From contig CADACE010000017.1 in assembly GCA_902786265.1 (NCBI GenBank), positions 61,776 to 125,775 on the forward strand: a stretch of 64,000 nucleotides of DNA. The letters run 5' to 3'. Shown in pieces: positions 24,132 through 33,704 of this stretch. The notes under the pieces are model-generated. The model ran no database searches and had not been told where the DNA came from. It was given only the letters and a program-made list of their open reading frames with translations. A program made the position numbers and the translations under genes. Within the stretch, counting starts at the first letter, position 1. Each line of letters opens with the position of its first letter. Source of the DNA: an uncultured Chloroflexota bacterium (GTDB taxonomy: Bacteria; Chloroflexota; Anaerolineae; Anaerolineales; Anaerolineaceae).

Positions 24132-25211
24132 ATGGCATATATTACGCTGAAAGATATCAACAAAATCTACCCTAACGGCTTTCATGCGGTGCATAATTTT
24201 AATCTGGAGATCAACAAGGGTGAATTTATCGTCTTTGTCGGTCCGTCCGGTTGTGGTAAGTCAACGACTCTGCGTATGATCGCCGGTCTGGAAGATATCA
24301 GTAAAGGTGATTTTCTCATTGATGGAAAACGGGCAAATGAATTGGGTCCCCGGGAACGCGGAATCGCCATGGTTTTCCAGAGTTATGCGCTTTATCCGCA
24401 GATGACCGTATTTGATAACCTTGGATTTGGTCTGACACTGGAAGGTGTTGACGAAGATGTGATCGAAGAAAAGGTTCTGAAAGTGGCCAAGATCCTCGGC
24501 CTGACTGATTATCTGGACCGCCTTCCCCGCGCGCTTTCCGGCGGTCAGCGCCAGCGTGTCGCGGTTGGACGCGCTATCATTCGCAAAGTCGGTATCTTCC
24601 TGATGGACGAACCGCTTTCCAACCTGGATGCGAAGCAGCGTGTGACGATGCGTTCTGAAATTACCCAGATCCATCGGGAGACCGGTGCGACCACGATTTA
24701 TGTTACCCATGACCAGACGGAAGCCATGACTATGGCAGACCGGATCGTCTGTATGAAAGATGGTTACGTACAGCAGATCGGTACGCCGAAGGAATTGTAT
24801 TTTGATCCGGTCAATGTCTTTGTTGCGGGCTTTATCGGTGAACCTCCGATGAACTTCATCCGTGTCAAAGTGAAGGGCGGACACGTCAATGTCGGCGGCA
24901 ATGATCTGGATCTGAAGCCGCGGCTGGGCGATAAGCTTTCCGCATATGAAGGCAAGGAAATTGTCTTCGGATTCCGTCCGGAGTCGATCGTCCTGAACAA
25001 GGAAGAAAAAGCTTATCCCATGAAGAGCACTGTCGAGCTGACGGAAATGCTGGGCGACAACACCAATGTTTACATCAACATCGGTGATGAAAAAGCGATC
25101 CTGAAGGTCGACCCGCATGATACTCCCGAACTGGATACGGAATTCGATTTCTTTATTCCTTACGAAAGCGTTTACCTCTTTGATGGTGAAACAGAGAAAG
25201 TTATAAAATAG
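24132..25211 (+). CDS. MsmX/UgpC-type ABC transporter ATP-binding protein, second paralogue
   Basis: 359 residues. Walker A GPSGCGKST (37-45), Q-loop VFQSYAL, signature LSGGQRQRV, Walker B FLMDEP and THDQTEA are intact, followed by the TOBE-type C-terminal domain with FIGEPPMN and FGFRPESI. CAGGAGG lies 8 nt before ATG 24132. No permease genes lie beside it, so it probably energises the importer encoded at 3966-8083 or others in trans, as multitask MsmX proteins are known to do. Its place before kduI ties it to uronate use. Confidence 0.94.
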   Translation: MAYITLKDINKIYPNGFHAVHNFNLEINKGEFIVFVGPSGCGKSTTLRMIAGLEDISKGDFLIDGKRANELGPRERGIAMVFQSYALYPQMTVFDNLGFGLTLEGVDEDVIEEKVLKVAKILGLTDYLDRLPRALSGGQRQRVAVGRAIIRKVGIFLMDEPLSNLDAKQRVTMRSEITQIHRETGATTIYVTHDQTEAMTMADRIVCMKDGYVQQIGTPKELYFDPVNVFVAGFIGEPPMNFIRVKVKGGHVNVGGNDLDLKPRLGDKLSAYEGKEIVFGFRPESIVLNKEEKAYPMKSTVELTEMLGDNTNVYINIGDEKAILKVDPHDTPELDTEFDFFIPYESVYLFDGETEKVIK

Positions 25212-25313
25212 GTATCAGTGGTCAGCAGTCAGCGGTCAGTATAAATTATCGATATGCTGACCCGCGATAGTCTGCACACTGCGCACTACATATAAAGAAC
25301 AGGAGAATCCTAA

Positions 25314-26156
25314 ATGGATATTCGTTATTCAACCGGTCCGAATGATGTAAAGAGATACACCACTGAGGAACTGCGCAAAGAATTTTTGATTCAGAATTTG
25401 TACCAGGCTGATACCGTTCAGGCTGTTTATTCCCACGTGGACCGCATGGTCGTTTTGGGGATTATGCCGGTCAATGAAGAGCTTCCTATTGACAAGGGTA
25501 TTGATATCTGGGGTAATTTCGGTACCTCCTATTTCCTCGAACGCCGTGAAGCCGGTGTTTTCAACCTTGGCGGCAAGGGGTATATCCAGGCAGATGACGA
25601 ACGCTTTGAACTTGGCTTTGAAGACTGCCTCTATATCACCCAGGGAACCAAAAAGGTATGCTTCGGCAGCATGGATGCCGCCAACCCGGCTCGTTTTTAT
25701 CTGGTTTCCGCTCCGGCTCACCGGGCTTATAAAACGACGTTCCTTTCCTTTGCGGATGCCAACAAGCGCCCGCTGGGCGAACAGGCAACTGCCAATAAGC
25801 GTGTGATCAACCAGTTCATCCATCCGGATGTGCTGCCGACCTGCCAGCTTTCCATGGGCCTGACCCAGCTGGAAGAAGGCAGCATCTGGAACACCATGCC
25901 GTCTCATACCCATGAACGCCGCATGGAGATCTATACCTACTTCAACATTCCGGAAGGCCACGCGGTATTCCACTTCATGGGACAGCCGCAGGAGACCCGC
26001 CATATCGTCATGAACAACTTTGACGCGGTGATTTCCCCGTCCTGGTCCATCCATTCCGGTGCCGGTACCGCGGCCTATACCTTCATCTGGGCGATGGGCG
26101 GTGAAAACCAGGCGTTTGATGATATGGATAATATCAACACGCCGGACCTGAGATAA
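25314..26156 (+). CDS. kduI: 5-dehydro-4-deoxy-D-glucuronate isomerase
   Basis: 280 residues, full length for the family. It converts 5-keto-4-deoxyuronate to 2,5-diketo-3-deoxygluconate. The zinc site is visible: H198 and H200 in SHTHERRMEIY, E205 nearby, and a late His in PSWSIHSGAGT. These line up with the known ligands of the E. coli enzyme. ACAGGAG precedes ATG 25314. The 100-nt gap before it has a run of GTCAGC-like direct repeats of no clear function. It works directly upstream of KduD. Confidence 0.97.
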   Translation: MDIRYSTGPNDVKRYTTEELRKEFLIQNLYQADTVQAVYSHVDRMVVLGIMPVNEELPIDKGIDIWGNFGTSYFLERREAGVFNLGGKGYIQADDERFELGFEDCLYITQGTKKVCFGSMDAANPARFYLVSAPAHRAYKTTFLSFADANKRPLGEQATANKRVINQFIHPDVLPTCQLSMGLTQLEEGSIWNTMPSHTHERRMEIYTYFNIPEGHAVFHFMGQPQETRHIVMNNFDAVISPSWSIHSGAGTAAYTFIWAMGGENQAFDDMDNINTPDLR

Positions 26157-26193
26157 ATCAGTGTTCAGAGTGAAGGGTTCAGAGTGAAGTTAA

Positions 26194-26218
26194 AGAAGGC
26201 GCTATGCGCCTTCTGATT
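26194..26218 (+). terminator. Hairpin with short T-run between kduI and the aldolase gene
   Basis: A 9-bp stem (AGAAGGCGC / GCGCCTTCT, 3-nt loop) is followed by GATTTT. It may be a partial terminator or attenuator inside the operon. The surrounding 26157-26358 stretch also holds a 12-bp direct repeat (TTCAGAGTGAAG, twice) and a pyrimidine-rich tract (26287-26333). Confidence 0.55.
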
Positions 26219-26358
26219 TTCAAAAATGAAAGGCGGGCAGACGAGCAAATAATAAGTTTTGAAACGGGAAATAATGAAAAAGCATTCCAATTTCTTATTT
26301 CTTCTTTCTTACTTCTTATTTTTCTTTGCCCTCTTACCAAACAAAGGAGTTAACTAAG

Positions 26359-26997
26359 ATGGATGTATTGAGCAGAATGGCTGCAACGGGTGTTGTCCCG
26401 GTGGTCGTATTGGATAAAGCTGAAGACGCGGTCCCGACCGCGAAAGCGATGCTGGCCGGCGGAATTGACGCGATGGAAATCACCTTCCGCACCGCTGCCG
26501 CCCCGGATTCTATCCGTGCTGTTGCGCAGGAAGTCCCCGATATGCTGGTCGGTGCCGGTACTGTTGTCAATCTTGAACAGTGCAAACTGGCTGTTGAATG
26601 CGGCGCGAAATTCATCGTTTCCCCGGGTTATGATGAAGAAACCGTTGCCTGGTGCTGCGAAAACGGCGTTGCTATCACTCCGGGCTGCATCACTCCTACC
26701 GAAATCATGATGGCGAAGAAACACGGCCTGAATGTGATCAAATTCTTCCCTGCCAATGTTTTTGGCGGTTTGAAGGCTTTGAAAGCTCTTGCCGGTCCTT
26801 TCCCGGGTACAAAATTCATCCCGACCGGCGGCGTCAGCAATGATAACCTGGCTGAATTCATCGCCTCTCCGCTGCTTCTGGCCGCGGGCGGCAGCTGGAC
26901 CGTTCCTTTGAAGGAAATCAATGCCGGCAATTTTGACAAGATCACTGAACTGTGCGCGGAAGCCCGCAGGATCGTTGATGAAACACGAGCAAAATAA
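26359..26997 (+). CDS. eda: 2-dehydro-3-deoxy-6-phosphogluconate aldolase (KDPG aldolase)
   Basis: 212 residues of a TIM-barrel aldolase. The early Glu is in MEITFRT, GAGTVVN is intact, and the Schiff-base lysine is K128 in VIKFFPANVFGG; the phosphate-binding PTGGVS follows. The enzyme splits KDPG into pyruvate and glyceraldehyde 3-phosphate. ATG 26359 has AAAGGAG upstream; an in-frame TTG at 26326 is less likely. The gene is 15 nt before the KDG kinase gene. Confidence 0.95.
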   Translation: MDVLSRMAATGVVPVVVLDKAEDAVPTAKAMLAGGIDAMEITFRTAAAPDSIRAVAQEVPDMLVGAGTVVNLEQCKLAVECGAKFIVSPGYDEETVAWCCENGVAITPGCITPTEIMMAKKHGLNVIKFFPANVFGGLKALKALAGPFPGTKFIPTGGVSNDNLAEFIASPLLLAAGGSWTVPLKEINAGNFDKITELCAEARRIVDETRAK

Positions 26998-27012
26998 ATA
27001 AGGAGAAATTCC

Positions 27013-28041
27013 ATGAAATTCTTAACCTTTGGCGAAATCATGCTCCGTCTGAAGTCCCCCGGTTTGGAACGTTTCTTCCAGAGCCCGGCGTTTGAAGCCA
27101 CCTTTGGCGGCGGTGAAGCGAATGTGGCTGTTTCTCTGGCGAATTATGGCCAGGATGCCGCTTTCCTGACTGTTCTGCCGAAGAACGCCATTGCTGACGA
27201 ATGTATCCGCGACCTGCGCGGTTTCGGTGTGGATACCACCCGTATCGTCCGCTCTGACAAAGGCCGTGTCGGTATCTACTACCTGGAAACCGGTGCCAAC
27301 CAGCGCCCTTCCAAGGTCGTCTATGACCGTGACTGGTCTTCCATCTGCCTGGCGAAACCCGGCGATATCGACTGGGACAAGGCTTTTGAGGGTGTGGAAT
27401 GGTTCCATATCACCGGCATCACCCCGGCGATCTCCGAAAGCGCCAAGGATCTTTCCCTGGAATCCGTCAAAGAAGCCAAGAAGCGCGGCATTACCGTCTC
27501 CTGCGACCTGAACTTCCGCAAGAACCTGTGGAAGTATGGCATGAAAGCTTCCGAAGTGATGCGCGAAATGGCGAATTACGTGGATGTTGCCATCGCCAAT
27601 GAAGAAGACGTCCAGAAGTCCCTGGAAATCACTACCGACGTAGTCGTGGAATCCGGTGAACTGGACCGCGAAAAATACAAGGCCCTGGGCGATAAGGTTC
27701 TGGCGACCTACCCGAACATGAAGATGATCGCCATCACCCTGCGCGAATCCAAGTCCGCTGACTGGAACGGCTGGGCTGCCTGCCTGAATGACCGCGAGAA
27801 TTTCTATGTCTCCAAGCGCTATGAGATCCGCGACATCGTCGACCGTGTCGGCGGCGGTGACAGCTTCGGCGGCGGTCTGCTCTATGGCCTGACCCACTAT
27901 GAAGACAAGCAGCAGGCTCTGGAATTCGCAGTCGCGGCTTCCTGCCTGAAGCACTCCATCCTCGGTGACTTCAACCGCGTTTCTGTCGACGAAGTTGAAA
28001 AATTGATGGGCGGCGACGGTACCGGACGCGTACAGCGCTGA
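27013..28041 (+). CDS. kdgK: 2-dehydro-3-deoxygluconate kinase (PfkB family)
   Basis: 342 residues. The ribokinase fold shows [12 protein letters not shown] (about 35-46) for sugar binding and the second PfkB signature [14 protein letters not shown] with catalytic base D283. It phosphorylates KDG to KDPG, the substrate of the preceding aldolase. AAGGAG lies before ATG 27013. Confidence 0.95.
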   Translation: MKFLTFGEIMLRLKSPGLERFFQSPAFEATFGGGEANVAVSLANYGQDAAFLTVLPKNAIADECIRDLRGFGVDTTRIVRSDKGRVGIYYLETGANQRPSKVVYDRDWSSICLAKPGDIDWDKAFEGVEWFHITGITPAISESAKDLSLESVKEAKKRGITVSCDLNFRKNLWKYGMKASEVMREMANYVDVAIANEEDVQKSLEITTDVVVESGELDREKYKALGDKVLATYPNMKMIAITLRESKSADWNGWAACLNDRENFYVSKRYEIRDIVDRVGGGDSFGGGLLYGLTHYEDKQQALEFAVAASCLKHSILGDFNRVSVDEVEKLMGGDGTGRVQR

Positions 28042-28077
28042 TTTGCAGTCAGTATTTTGCAGTAATAGGAAATCAAC

Positions 28078-28878
28078 ATGGATATTAAGAACATGTTTTC
28101 TCTGGAAGGCAAAGTCGCTCTCGTGACCGGTGCGGCTTACGGGATCGGGTTTGCCATGGCGGAAGCTTTCGCGGCTGCCGGGGCAAAGATCTGCTTCAAC
28201 TGCCGCAGCCAGCATCACCTGGACCAGGCTCTGGCGGATTACGCTGCCAAGGGCATCGAAGCCCACGGTTATATCTGCGATGTGACCGATGAGGAACAGG
28301 TTAAGGCGATGGTCGCGCAGATCGAAGAAGAAGTCGGCGTCATTGACATCCTCGTCAACAATGCCGGTATCATTAAGCGCATCCCGATGCTGGAAATGAG
28401 CACCGAAGAATTCCGCCAGGTGATCGATATCGACCTGAATTCTCCCTTCATCGTCTCCAAGGCAGTGCTGCCCGGCATGATCAAGAAGGGTCATGGCAAG
28501 ATCATCAACATCTGCTCCATGATGAGCGAACTCGGCCGTGAGACGGTTTCCGCTTACGCGGCAGCCAAGGGCGGCCTGAAGATGCTGACGAAGAACATCT
28601 GCTCCGAATTCGGCGAATACAACATTCAGTGCAACGGGATCGGGCCCGGCTATATCGCCACCCCGCAGACCGCTCCACTGCGCGAACGTCAGCCTGATGG
28701 CAGCCGCCATCCGTTTGACCAGTTCATTGTCGCCAAGACTCCGCAGGCCCGCTGGGGTACCGCGGAAGACCTGATGGGTCCGGCAGTCTTCCTGGCTTCG
28801 GACGCGTCCAACTTCGTGAACGGCCATATCCTGTACGTCGACGGCGGTATCCTCGCCTATATCGGGAAACAGCCGTAA
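28078..28878 (+). CDS. kduD: 2-deoxy-D-gluconate 3-dehydrogenase (short-chain dehydrogenase)
   Basis: 266 residues of a classical SDR. The cofactor motif TGAAYGIG (about 18-25), NNAG and the catalytic Ser...Tyr-x-x-x-Lys (YAAAKGG) are present, with the C-terminal DGG. In this context it reduces 2,5-diketo-3-deoxygluconate to KDG, joining KduI and KdgK. AGGAA lies before ATG 28078. It is the last gene of the uronate operon, followed by a terminator. Confidence 0.93.
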   Translation: MDIKNMFSLEGKVALVTGAAYGIGFAMAEAFAAAGAKICFNCRSQHHLDQALADYAAKGIEAHGYICDVTDEEQVKAMVAQIEEEVGVIDILVNNAGIIKRIPMLEMSTEEFRQVIDIDLNSPFIVSKAVLPGMIKKGHGKIINICSMMSELGRETVSAYAAAKGGLKMLTKNICSEFGEYNIQCNGIGPGYIATPQTAPLRERQPDGSRHPFDQFIVAKTPQARWGTAEDLMGPAVFLASDASNFVNGHILYVDGGILAYIGKQP

Positions 28879-28928
28879 GCTGTACTATAGCCGGACCGGG
28901 GTGAGAGCCTTTCCGGTCCGTGAATACG

Positions 28929-28988
28929 TCAGAGGGATCGGTTCCTTCTTCTCAGGGATGAGGGGAAAACCGATCCCTCTGACTTTTT
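28929..28988 (+). terminator. Intrinsic terminator after kduD
   Basis: 15-bp perfect arms (28929-28943 and 28968-28982) with a 24-nt loop precede CTTTTT. The rest of the 28879-29212 gap carries only the next promoter and some long-range complementarity (CTGTCGGGGAAAA near 29017 with TTTTCCCCTGACAG near 29105). Confidence 0.8.
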
Positions 28989-29050
28989 GTTAAGGTTTCT
29001 CCCGGAAATATATAGTGCAGCTGTCGGGGAAAAAGCATACTTTTGTCATC

Positions 29051-29079
29051 TTGAAAAGAGGATGGTATTCAAGTAAAAT
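29051..29079 (+). promoter_or_regulatory. Sigma-A promoter for uridine phosphorylase
   Basis: TTGAAA (29051-29056), 17 nt and TAAAAT (29074-29079) lie 133 nt before the start at 29213, giving a leader of about 125 nt. Confidence 0.6.
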
Positions 29080-29212
29080 ACATAAAACATAAGCGCTGAT
29101 TATTTTCCCCTGACAGTCTGAGGAGTTCTCTGCCGCGGCAGGTATGGCGGAAAACCGTTCCGTATCATCTATTAATCAGTGCTTTCAGAGTTTTCATAAA
29201 GGAGATTGAATC

Positions 29213-29980
29213 ATGCAGGAACACGAGCTTCAGTTTCATATTAAATGCAAAGCCGGTGATGTGGGCCGGTATGTGATTTTACCCGGGGATCCGGGACGCT
29301 GTGAAAAGATAGCCGCATATTTTGACAATCCGTATAAGGTTACCTCCAACCGGGAATATACTGTTTACAGCGGTACGCTTCTCGGAGAAAAGGTCAGTGT
29401 CTGCTCGACCGGCATCGGCGGACCGAGCGCTGCCATTGCCATGGAAGAACTTGCGGCGATCGGCGCGGATACTTTTGTTCGTGTCGGTACGTGCGGCGGG
29501 ATCGACCTGCGTGTACAGGCTGACGATGTCGTGATCGCCACGGCAGCGGTGAGGCAGGAAGGTACCAGCCTGCAGTATGCCCCGATAGAATTTCCCGCTG
29601 TTGCTTCCTATGAGGTACAGGAAGCCATGGTTCGGGCTGCGAAACAGCTTGGGAAACCCTGGCACGCGGGTGTAGTCCAGGCGAAGGATTCATTCTACGG
29701 GCAGCATTCACCTGCCCGGATGCCGGTCAGTTATGAACTGCTCAACAAGTGGGAAGCCTGGAAGCGGCTGCATGTGCTGGCAAGTGAAATGGAATCCGCT
29801 GCCCTGTTCTGCTGCGCGGCTGCTCTGGATGTCCGCTGCGGTTCCTGTTTCCATGTGATCTGGAACCAGGAGCGGGAAGCTGCAGGGCTGGACCAGAAGG
29901 AAAGCCATGACCTGGAAGCGGCTATCGAAGTCGGTATCGAAACGATCAAACTGCTGATCGAAGCGGATCGGAAAAAGTAG
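29213..29980 (+). CDS. udp: Uridine phosphorylase
   Basis: 255 residues. PNP/UDP family motifs are clear: [13 protein letters not shown] for phosphate binding, [26 protein letters not shown] and the nucleoside-binding [10 protein letters not shown]. The enzyme converts uridine and phosphate to uracil and ribose 1-phosphate. AAAGGAG lies before ATG 29213. Together with the nucleoside hydrolase at 13368 it indicates nucleoside scavenging beside pectin use. Confidence 0.95.
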   Translation: MQEHELQFHIKCKAGDVGRYVILPGDPGRCEKIAAYFDNPYKVTSNREYTVYSGTLLGEKVSVCSTGIGGPSAAIAMEELAAIGADTFVRVGTCGGIDLRVQADDVVIATAAVRQEGTSLQYAPIEFPAVASYEVQEAMVRAAKQLGKPWHAGVVQAKDSFYGQHSPARMPVSYELLNKWEAWKRLHVLASEMESAALFCCAAALDVRCGSCFHVIWNQEREAAGLDQKESHDLEAAIEVGIETIKLLIEADRKK

Positions 29981-30032
29981 TATTTTTGCAGTTTTTGCGG
30001 AAATAACTCCTTCTATTTTGCATCCGTTGCGC

Positions 30033-30061
30033 TTGCGTTTTCCGGCTGTTGGTTCTATCAT
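30033..30061 (+). promoter_or_regulatory. Candidate promoter for the SPFH gene
   Basis: TTGCGT (30033-30038), 17 nt and TATCAT (30056-30061) lie 57 nt before the start at 30118. Confidence 0.5.
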
Positions 30062-30117
30062 AGACCTATCGAAAGGGAAAATTTCCCGGAAAACAAAGAG
30101 CTTATTAGGGAGGTCAT

Positions 30118-31278
30118 ATGGAAAATTATCAGCCGGAAAATAATTATACAGGGAAAAAGGTCAAAAAAGCCCCGAAGACAGGGATCATTATTTTGCTTGT
30201 CATCCTCGTGCTGGCAGCGGGTTTCGTGTTTTTTAAACCGATTTACCTGATGAAGGGACTCGGACAGCAGGAGATGGGTGTGAAGATCCGCGCGGGAGAA
30301 ATTGTCGACATCGTCGGCCCCGGCGGAATCTATAATGATTTCGGGCTTTATGTCAAGCTGGAAAGCTATAACATCGAAGGCGTTGCTTTCAATGTGGCGG
30401 ATGATGAAGTCTTTACAAAGGATATGCAGCCGGTTTATGTGGAGATCCGCGGACAGGTGTTCCGCCCTTCACTGACCAGCATCAAATCCGTAAACGCTGA
30501 TGGTACGGTCGACTATTTTACGAAAGATGAAATCGCCCGCCATTACGTGAACTATCGGCAGAGTTATGTCAATAATAATGTGCTGAAGGACCAGATGGAC
30601 GGATTTTGCCGGCAGGCCATGAAGGTTTGTGTCGGTCAGAATGACCTGCGCGGGAACGCGGTCGCTGAAGGCCGTGATACGCTGCGCAACTGCATTGAGA
30701 ACGAGCTGGAAAAACTGACGAACGAAGTCGGGATGTATGTGAATAACGTCGTCGTGACAGATGTCCAGGCTTCCGAACAGGCAATGCAGGTCATCAACGA
30801 GACAAACCAGTATCTGCTTGACGCGGAAAAGGCGAAAGCCCAGGCACAGAAGCTGGAAGAGGAAGGGAAAGCAAACGCCGTCCAGAAGGAAGCTGAGATC
30901 CGTGTCCAGCAGGCTGCCCAGCAGGAAACAGCCCGTCAGAAAGTGACCCTGGCGGAACTGGAGGAAAAAGAACTGATCGCCCGCCGGGAGGTGCTGAAGG
31001 CTGAAAAGGAAAACGCGATCCTTGAGCAGGAACTGAACGCGGAAAAGGCGAAAGCCGCGGAACTGCAGGCACAGGCTGATCTTGCCCGGGAGCGGTTGAT
31101 GGCTCAGATCTATGAAGAGAATCCGGGCTACTTCCAGCTGAAGGTTTCCGAGATGAATGCTTCCGCCATCAAGGGTACGGATAAATTCATCATCGTTCCG
31201 GAAGGGAGCATGCCGCAGCTGGTACTCGGCAGGGAAGTGATCCCCACAACCAATGTCGGAAATGCTGACATACAGTAA
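30118..31278 (+). CDS. SPFH/Band 7 (flotillin/prohibitin-like) membrane protein
   Basis: 386 residues. One N-terminal membrane segment (about 21-42, GIIILLVILVLAAGFVFF) is followed by an SPFH domain (about 45-225) and an Ala/Glu/Lys-rich coiled coil (about 230-325, rich in QAQKLEEEGKAN-like heptads). The C-terminal segment has FIIVPEGSMPQLV, common in such proteins. These proteins form large membrane-bound cages or scaffolds. GGGAGG precedes ATG 30118. It is transcribed alone, ending at a clear terminator. Confidence 0.9.
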   Translation: MENYQPENNYTGKKVKKAPKTGIIILLVILVLAAGFVFFKPIYLMKGLGQQEMGVKIRAGEIVDIVGPGGIYNDFGLYVKLESYNIEGVAFNVADDEVFTKDMQPVYVEIRGQVFRPSLTSIKSVNADGTVDYFTKDEIARHYVNYRQSYVNNNVLKDQMDGFCRQAMKVCVGQNDLRGNAVAEGRDTLRNCIENELEKLTNEVGMYVNNVVVTDVQASEQAMQVINETNQYLLDAEKAKAQAQKLEEEGKANAVQKEAEIRVQQAAQQETARQKVTLAELEEKELIARREVLKAEKENAILEQELNAEKAKAAELQAQADLARERLMAQIYEENPGYFQLKVSEMNASAIKGTDKFIIVPEGSMPQLVLGREVIPTTNVGNADIQ

Positions 31279-31323
31279 TCAATGTGTATATGAAGTGTTA
31301 TAGATAATTTCTTAAGATAAAAG

Positions 31324-31350
31324 AAAACGCCTCAGCAATGAGGCGTTTTT
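31324..31350. terminator. Intrinsic terminator between the SPFH and AAA+ genes
   Basis: An 11-bp stem (AAAACGCCTCA / TGAGGCGTTTT) with a GCAA loop and T-run on the plus strand; the A-run on the 5' side lets it also terminate the convergent AAA+ gene. Confidence 0.9.
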
Positions 31351-31376
31351 CGTTTATAAATCATATTCAGATTATT

Positions 31377-33704
31377 TTAAACTTTTCTTCTTCTGGCACT
31401 TCTCGGCTCGCTTGTTTTCTTCTCTTCTTTTGCCTTGTTCGGGTCGTAGGTGCTGATATAAATCTCATATTCACCGAAATCACTGCTGTTGACCAGTTTT
31501 CCGAGCTTGTTGAATTCATACTCCATGGAGCGGACGATGTGCCTCGCACCGATCGCGCTGCCTTCTGCCCCCGCTATATACGCCGCGTTGAACAGGATGG
31601 CCTTGATGTTGCTGCCGGAAAGGTCAAATTTGTCAGCAAAGAAGCGGAAATTGATCCCTTCTTCCATTTCTGCTGTTTTCGGCAGAATGGTAGTCCACAG
31701 GGCATAGCGGGTTTCTTTATCGGGGCTCTGCATATGCACCGCATAGGTGATGCGGCGGACAAAAGCATCATCAAAGTTGTTGTAGTAATTGGTCGCGAGG
31801 ATGGACATGCCGTTGTATTCTTCGATTTTCTGAAGCAGGTAGGCTGTTTCATTATTCGCGAACTTGTCATGTGAATCGCTGACTTCCGTACGTTTGGCAA
31901 AGAGCGCGTCTGCCTCGTCGAAGAATAAGATCACGTTGGCATCCGCGGCGGCTTTGAAAATGAGGGCCATGTTTTTCTCTGTCTCACCGATATATTTGGA
32001 TGAGATCTGTGAAATATCCACACGGTACAGCGGCAGCTCCAGTTCATTGGCAACCACGTGGGCAGCCATCGTTTTACCGGTTCCGGGAGGGCCGTAAAGC
32101 AGCAGGCTGACGCCGTTCCCGTACGCGTTTTTCTTTTTCAAACCCCAGCCTTCACCAATACGGTTCCGCAGTCTGTAGCGGTTGCAGGCAGTCTTGAGAA
32201 TGCTCCTTTGTTCATCCGTGATGGTGATGTCATTCCAGGTATAGACCGGGTTCACGAACGTGGCGAGACCGGAGAAGTCTACCTGATTCAGCTGACGCAG
32301 TGATTCAAAAACCATTCTCCGGTTAATGATATTGCTGCTCTTTGTCCGGGAAGTCGCGAAGACATGGCCGGCAGCCTTTTGGATCGATCCATACGGGATT
32401 TCGTAATAATCAGCGAGGTCCGGAATGTTGATATCTTCTCCGATTTTGATATCTTTTTCTGAGTTGAGGAAATATTCCCAGATCTCTGTTCTCAGTGCTA
32501 CCGTTGCTTCCGGTACTCTGATCACGGGAATGAGCAAAGCCGCCAGTTCTCCCGGTTCTTCCTTTTGTCCGAAAAGTGTGACCGCTTTGGGTGAGCATTC
32601 GCGGCATATTTCATCGAGTATGTTTTTCAGCCTCATACGCTGTTCTATGCTTCCGGCGTCGCTGCTGTCTTCCGTGCGGTAGGTAATGGCAAGCCTTCCG
32701 TGATATAGCTTCAAGCGGAAGTAAAGCTCTGAAAGGAAAGCCATCTGTTTATCTTCTTCCAGCCTGAGAAGGGCTTTCAAATCCAGGACATACAGCCTTT
32801 CCTTATGTTCCGAACAATATTGAGATAACAGATGCAGTGAGGTCTCTTCATCCTGTGCCCCGATATAAATCGAGCTTTCGAGGCTTGCGGCTCGGTCCTT
32901 ACTCTCTTTTGAGAAGATGTAATCAAGCTCCTGAGCGCTTTCCGCAAAGAAAGCCGGGATATTCTTCCCTTCGCTGTATTGATGAAACGGCGCGGTAACA
33001 GTCTCGCCGTTATCCGGGACACCCATCAGGAAGTTTTTTACCATGGGCTGGAGCACCAGAGAATTGTTCAGTCCGTCCCGGTCATTCTTCCGGATGAAGA
33101 AATAGGTGTACATTTTATCATCCAGTGGGTAAGGAATGGCTTCTTCCGCTCCGTTTCTGGGGGTAATACGGGAAACCAGCGCATAAATGAGGCCTGTTCC
33201 GGGTGTTTCCTTGGAGATATTGTCCTGCAGAAATCCAAAGATACGCTCATAGCGCCGGTCAATTTCCACTGCCAGCGCTGTCAGAACAGACATCAGCTCT
33301 GTTATATTAAGTGAAAACGTTCCTCTCAGGTAGTCAAAACGGAGTAATTCCTTTTCCGCGGCTTCACGGTTCGGTTCGGTATATTGCTCAGCGATAAATT
33401 CTTTTGTGGCAGCAGTCCGGTTTGCGATGAATTCAAAGGCGGCATCAGCTTCAGCAGCCAGTACAGGGTCGCAGATATCCCGTTCTCTGAAATAGGGCGG
33501 CATGTCAAAATAGCTTACCAGTTCTGATTCGGTGATGACAAGCCCGCGGGAGAACAGCTTCTGCTGACTGCCCATCCCTTTAAATTCCAGATAGTTTTCC
33601 AGCAGCATGTCCAGAAGGCGCAGATAATCCTCCAGCTCTTCACCTTTGACCGTGTAAGGCTGTCCGTTAAATTCCTCGTTAAAATAATCTTGAAAATCGT
33701 ACAA
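31377..33704 (-). CDS. AAA+ ATPase of the contractile-injection-system-associated type
   Basis: 775 residues. The N-terminal 500 residues hold a helical region and a degenerate ATPase-like part. The C-terminal AAA+ module has Walker A GPPGTGKT (about 536-543), KYIGETEKN, Walker B LFFDEADALF (about 592-601) followed by AKRTEV, sensor ILATN and arginine finger RRI. The SKYIGETEKN / FFDEADALF.KRTEV pattern is the one seen in AAA+ proteins coded beside extracellular contractile injection systems, but no sheath, tube or baseplate genes are in this window. The start is TTG 33704 with GGGAGG 6 nt upstream. It could be a stand-alone remodelling ATPase. Confidence 0.85.
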   Translation of the reverse strand: MYDFQDYFNEEFNGQPYTVKGEELEDYLRLLDMLLENYLEFKGMGSQQKLFSRGLVITESELVSYFDMPPYFRERDICDPVLAAEADAAFEFIANRTAATKEFIAEQYTEPNREAAEKELLRFDYLRGTFSLNITELMSVLTALAVEIDRRYERIFGFLQDNISKETPGTGLIYALVSRITPRNGAEEAIPYPLDDKMYTYFFIRKNDRDGLNNSLVLQPMVKNFLMGVPDNGETVTAPFHQYSEGKNIPAFFAESAQELDYIFSKESKDRAASLESSIYIGAQDEETSLHLLSQYCSEHKERLYVLDLKALLRLEEDKQMAFLSELYFRLKLYHGRLAITYRTEDSSDAGSIEQRMRLKNILDEICRECSPKAVTLFGQKEEPGELAALLIPVIRVPEATVALRTEIWEYFLNSEKDIKIGEDINIPDLADYYEIPYGSIQKAAGHVFATSRTKSSNIINRRMVFESLRQLNQVDFSGLATFVNPVYTWNDITITDEQRSILKTACNRYRLRNRIGEGWGLKKKNAYGNGVSLLLYGPPGTGKTMAAHVVANELELPLYRVDISQISSKYIGETEKNMALIFKAAADANVILFFDEADALFAKRTEVSDSHDKFANNETAYLLQKIEEYNGMSILATNYYNNFDDAFVRRITYAVHMQSPDKETRYALWTTILPKTAEMEEGINFRFFADKFDLSGSNIKAILFNAAYIAGAEGSAIGARHIVRSMEYEFNKLGKLVNSSDFGEYEIYISTYDPNKAKEEKKTSEPRSARRRKV

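Noticed and set aside
27022..28827. A 601-codon open frame on the minus strand across kdgK and kduD
   Set aside because: It is antisense to two clear enzyme genes, has low-complexity composition and no family motifs; high-GC third positions of the real genes explain the lack of stops.
31377..33704. A contractile injection system or prophage locus
   Set aside because: Only the ATPase resembles such loci; no sheath, tube, baseplate, capsid or integrase genes were seen.
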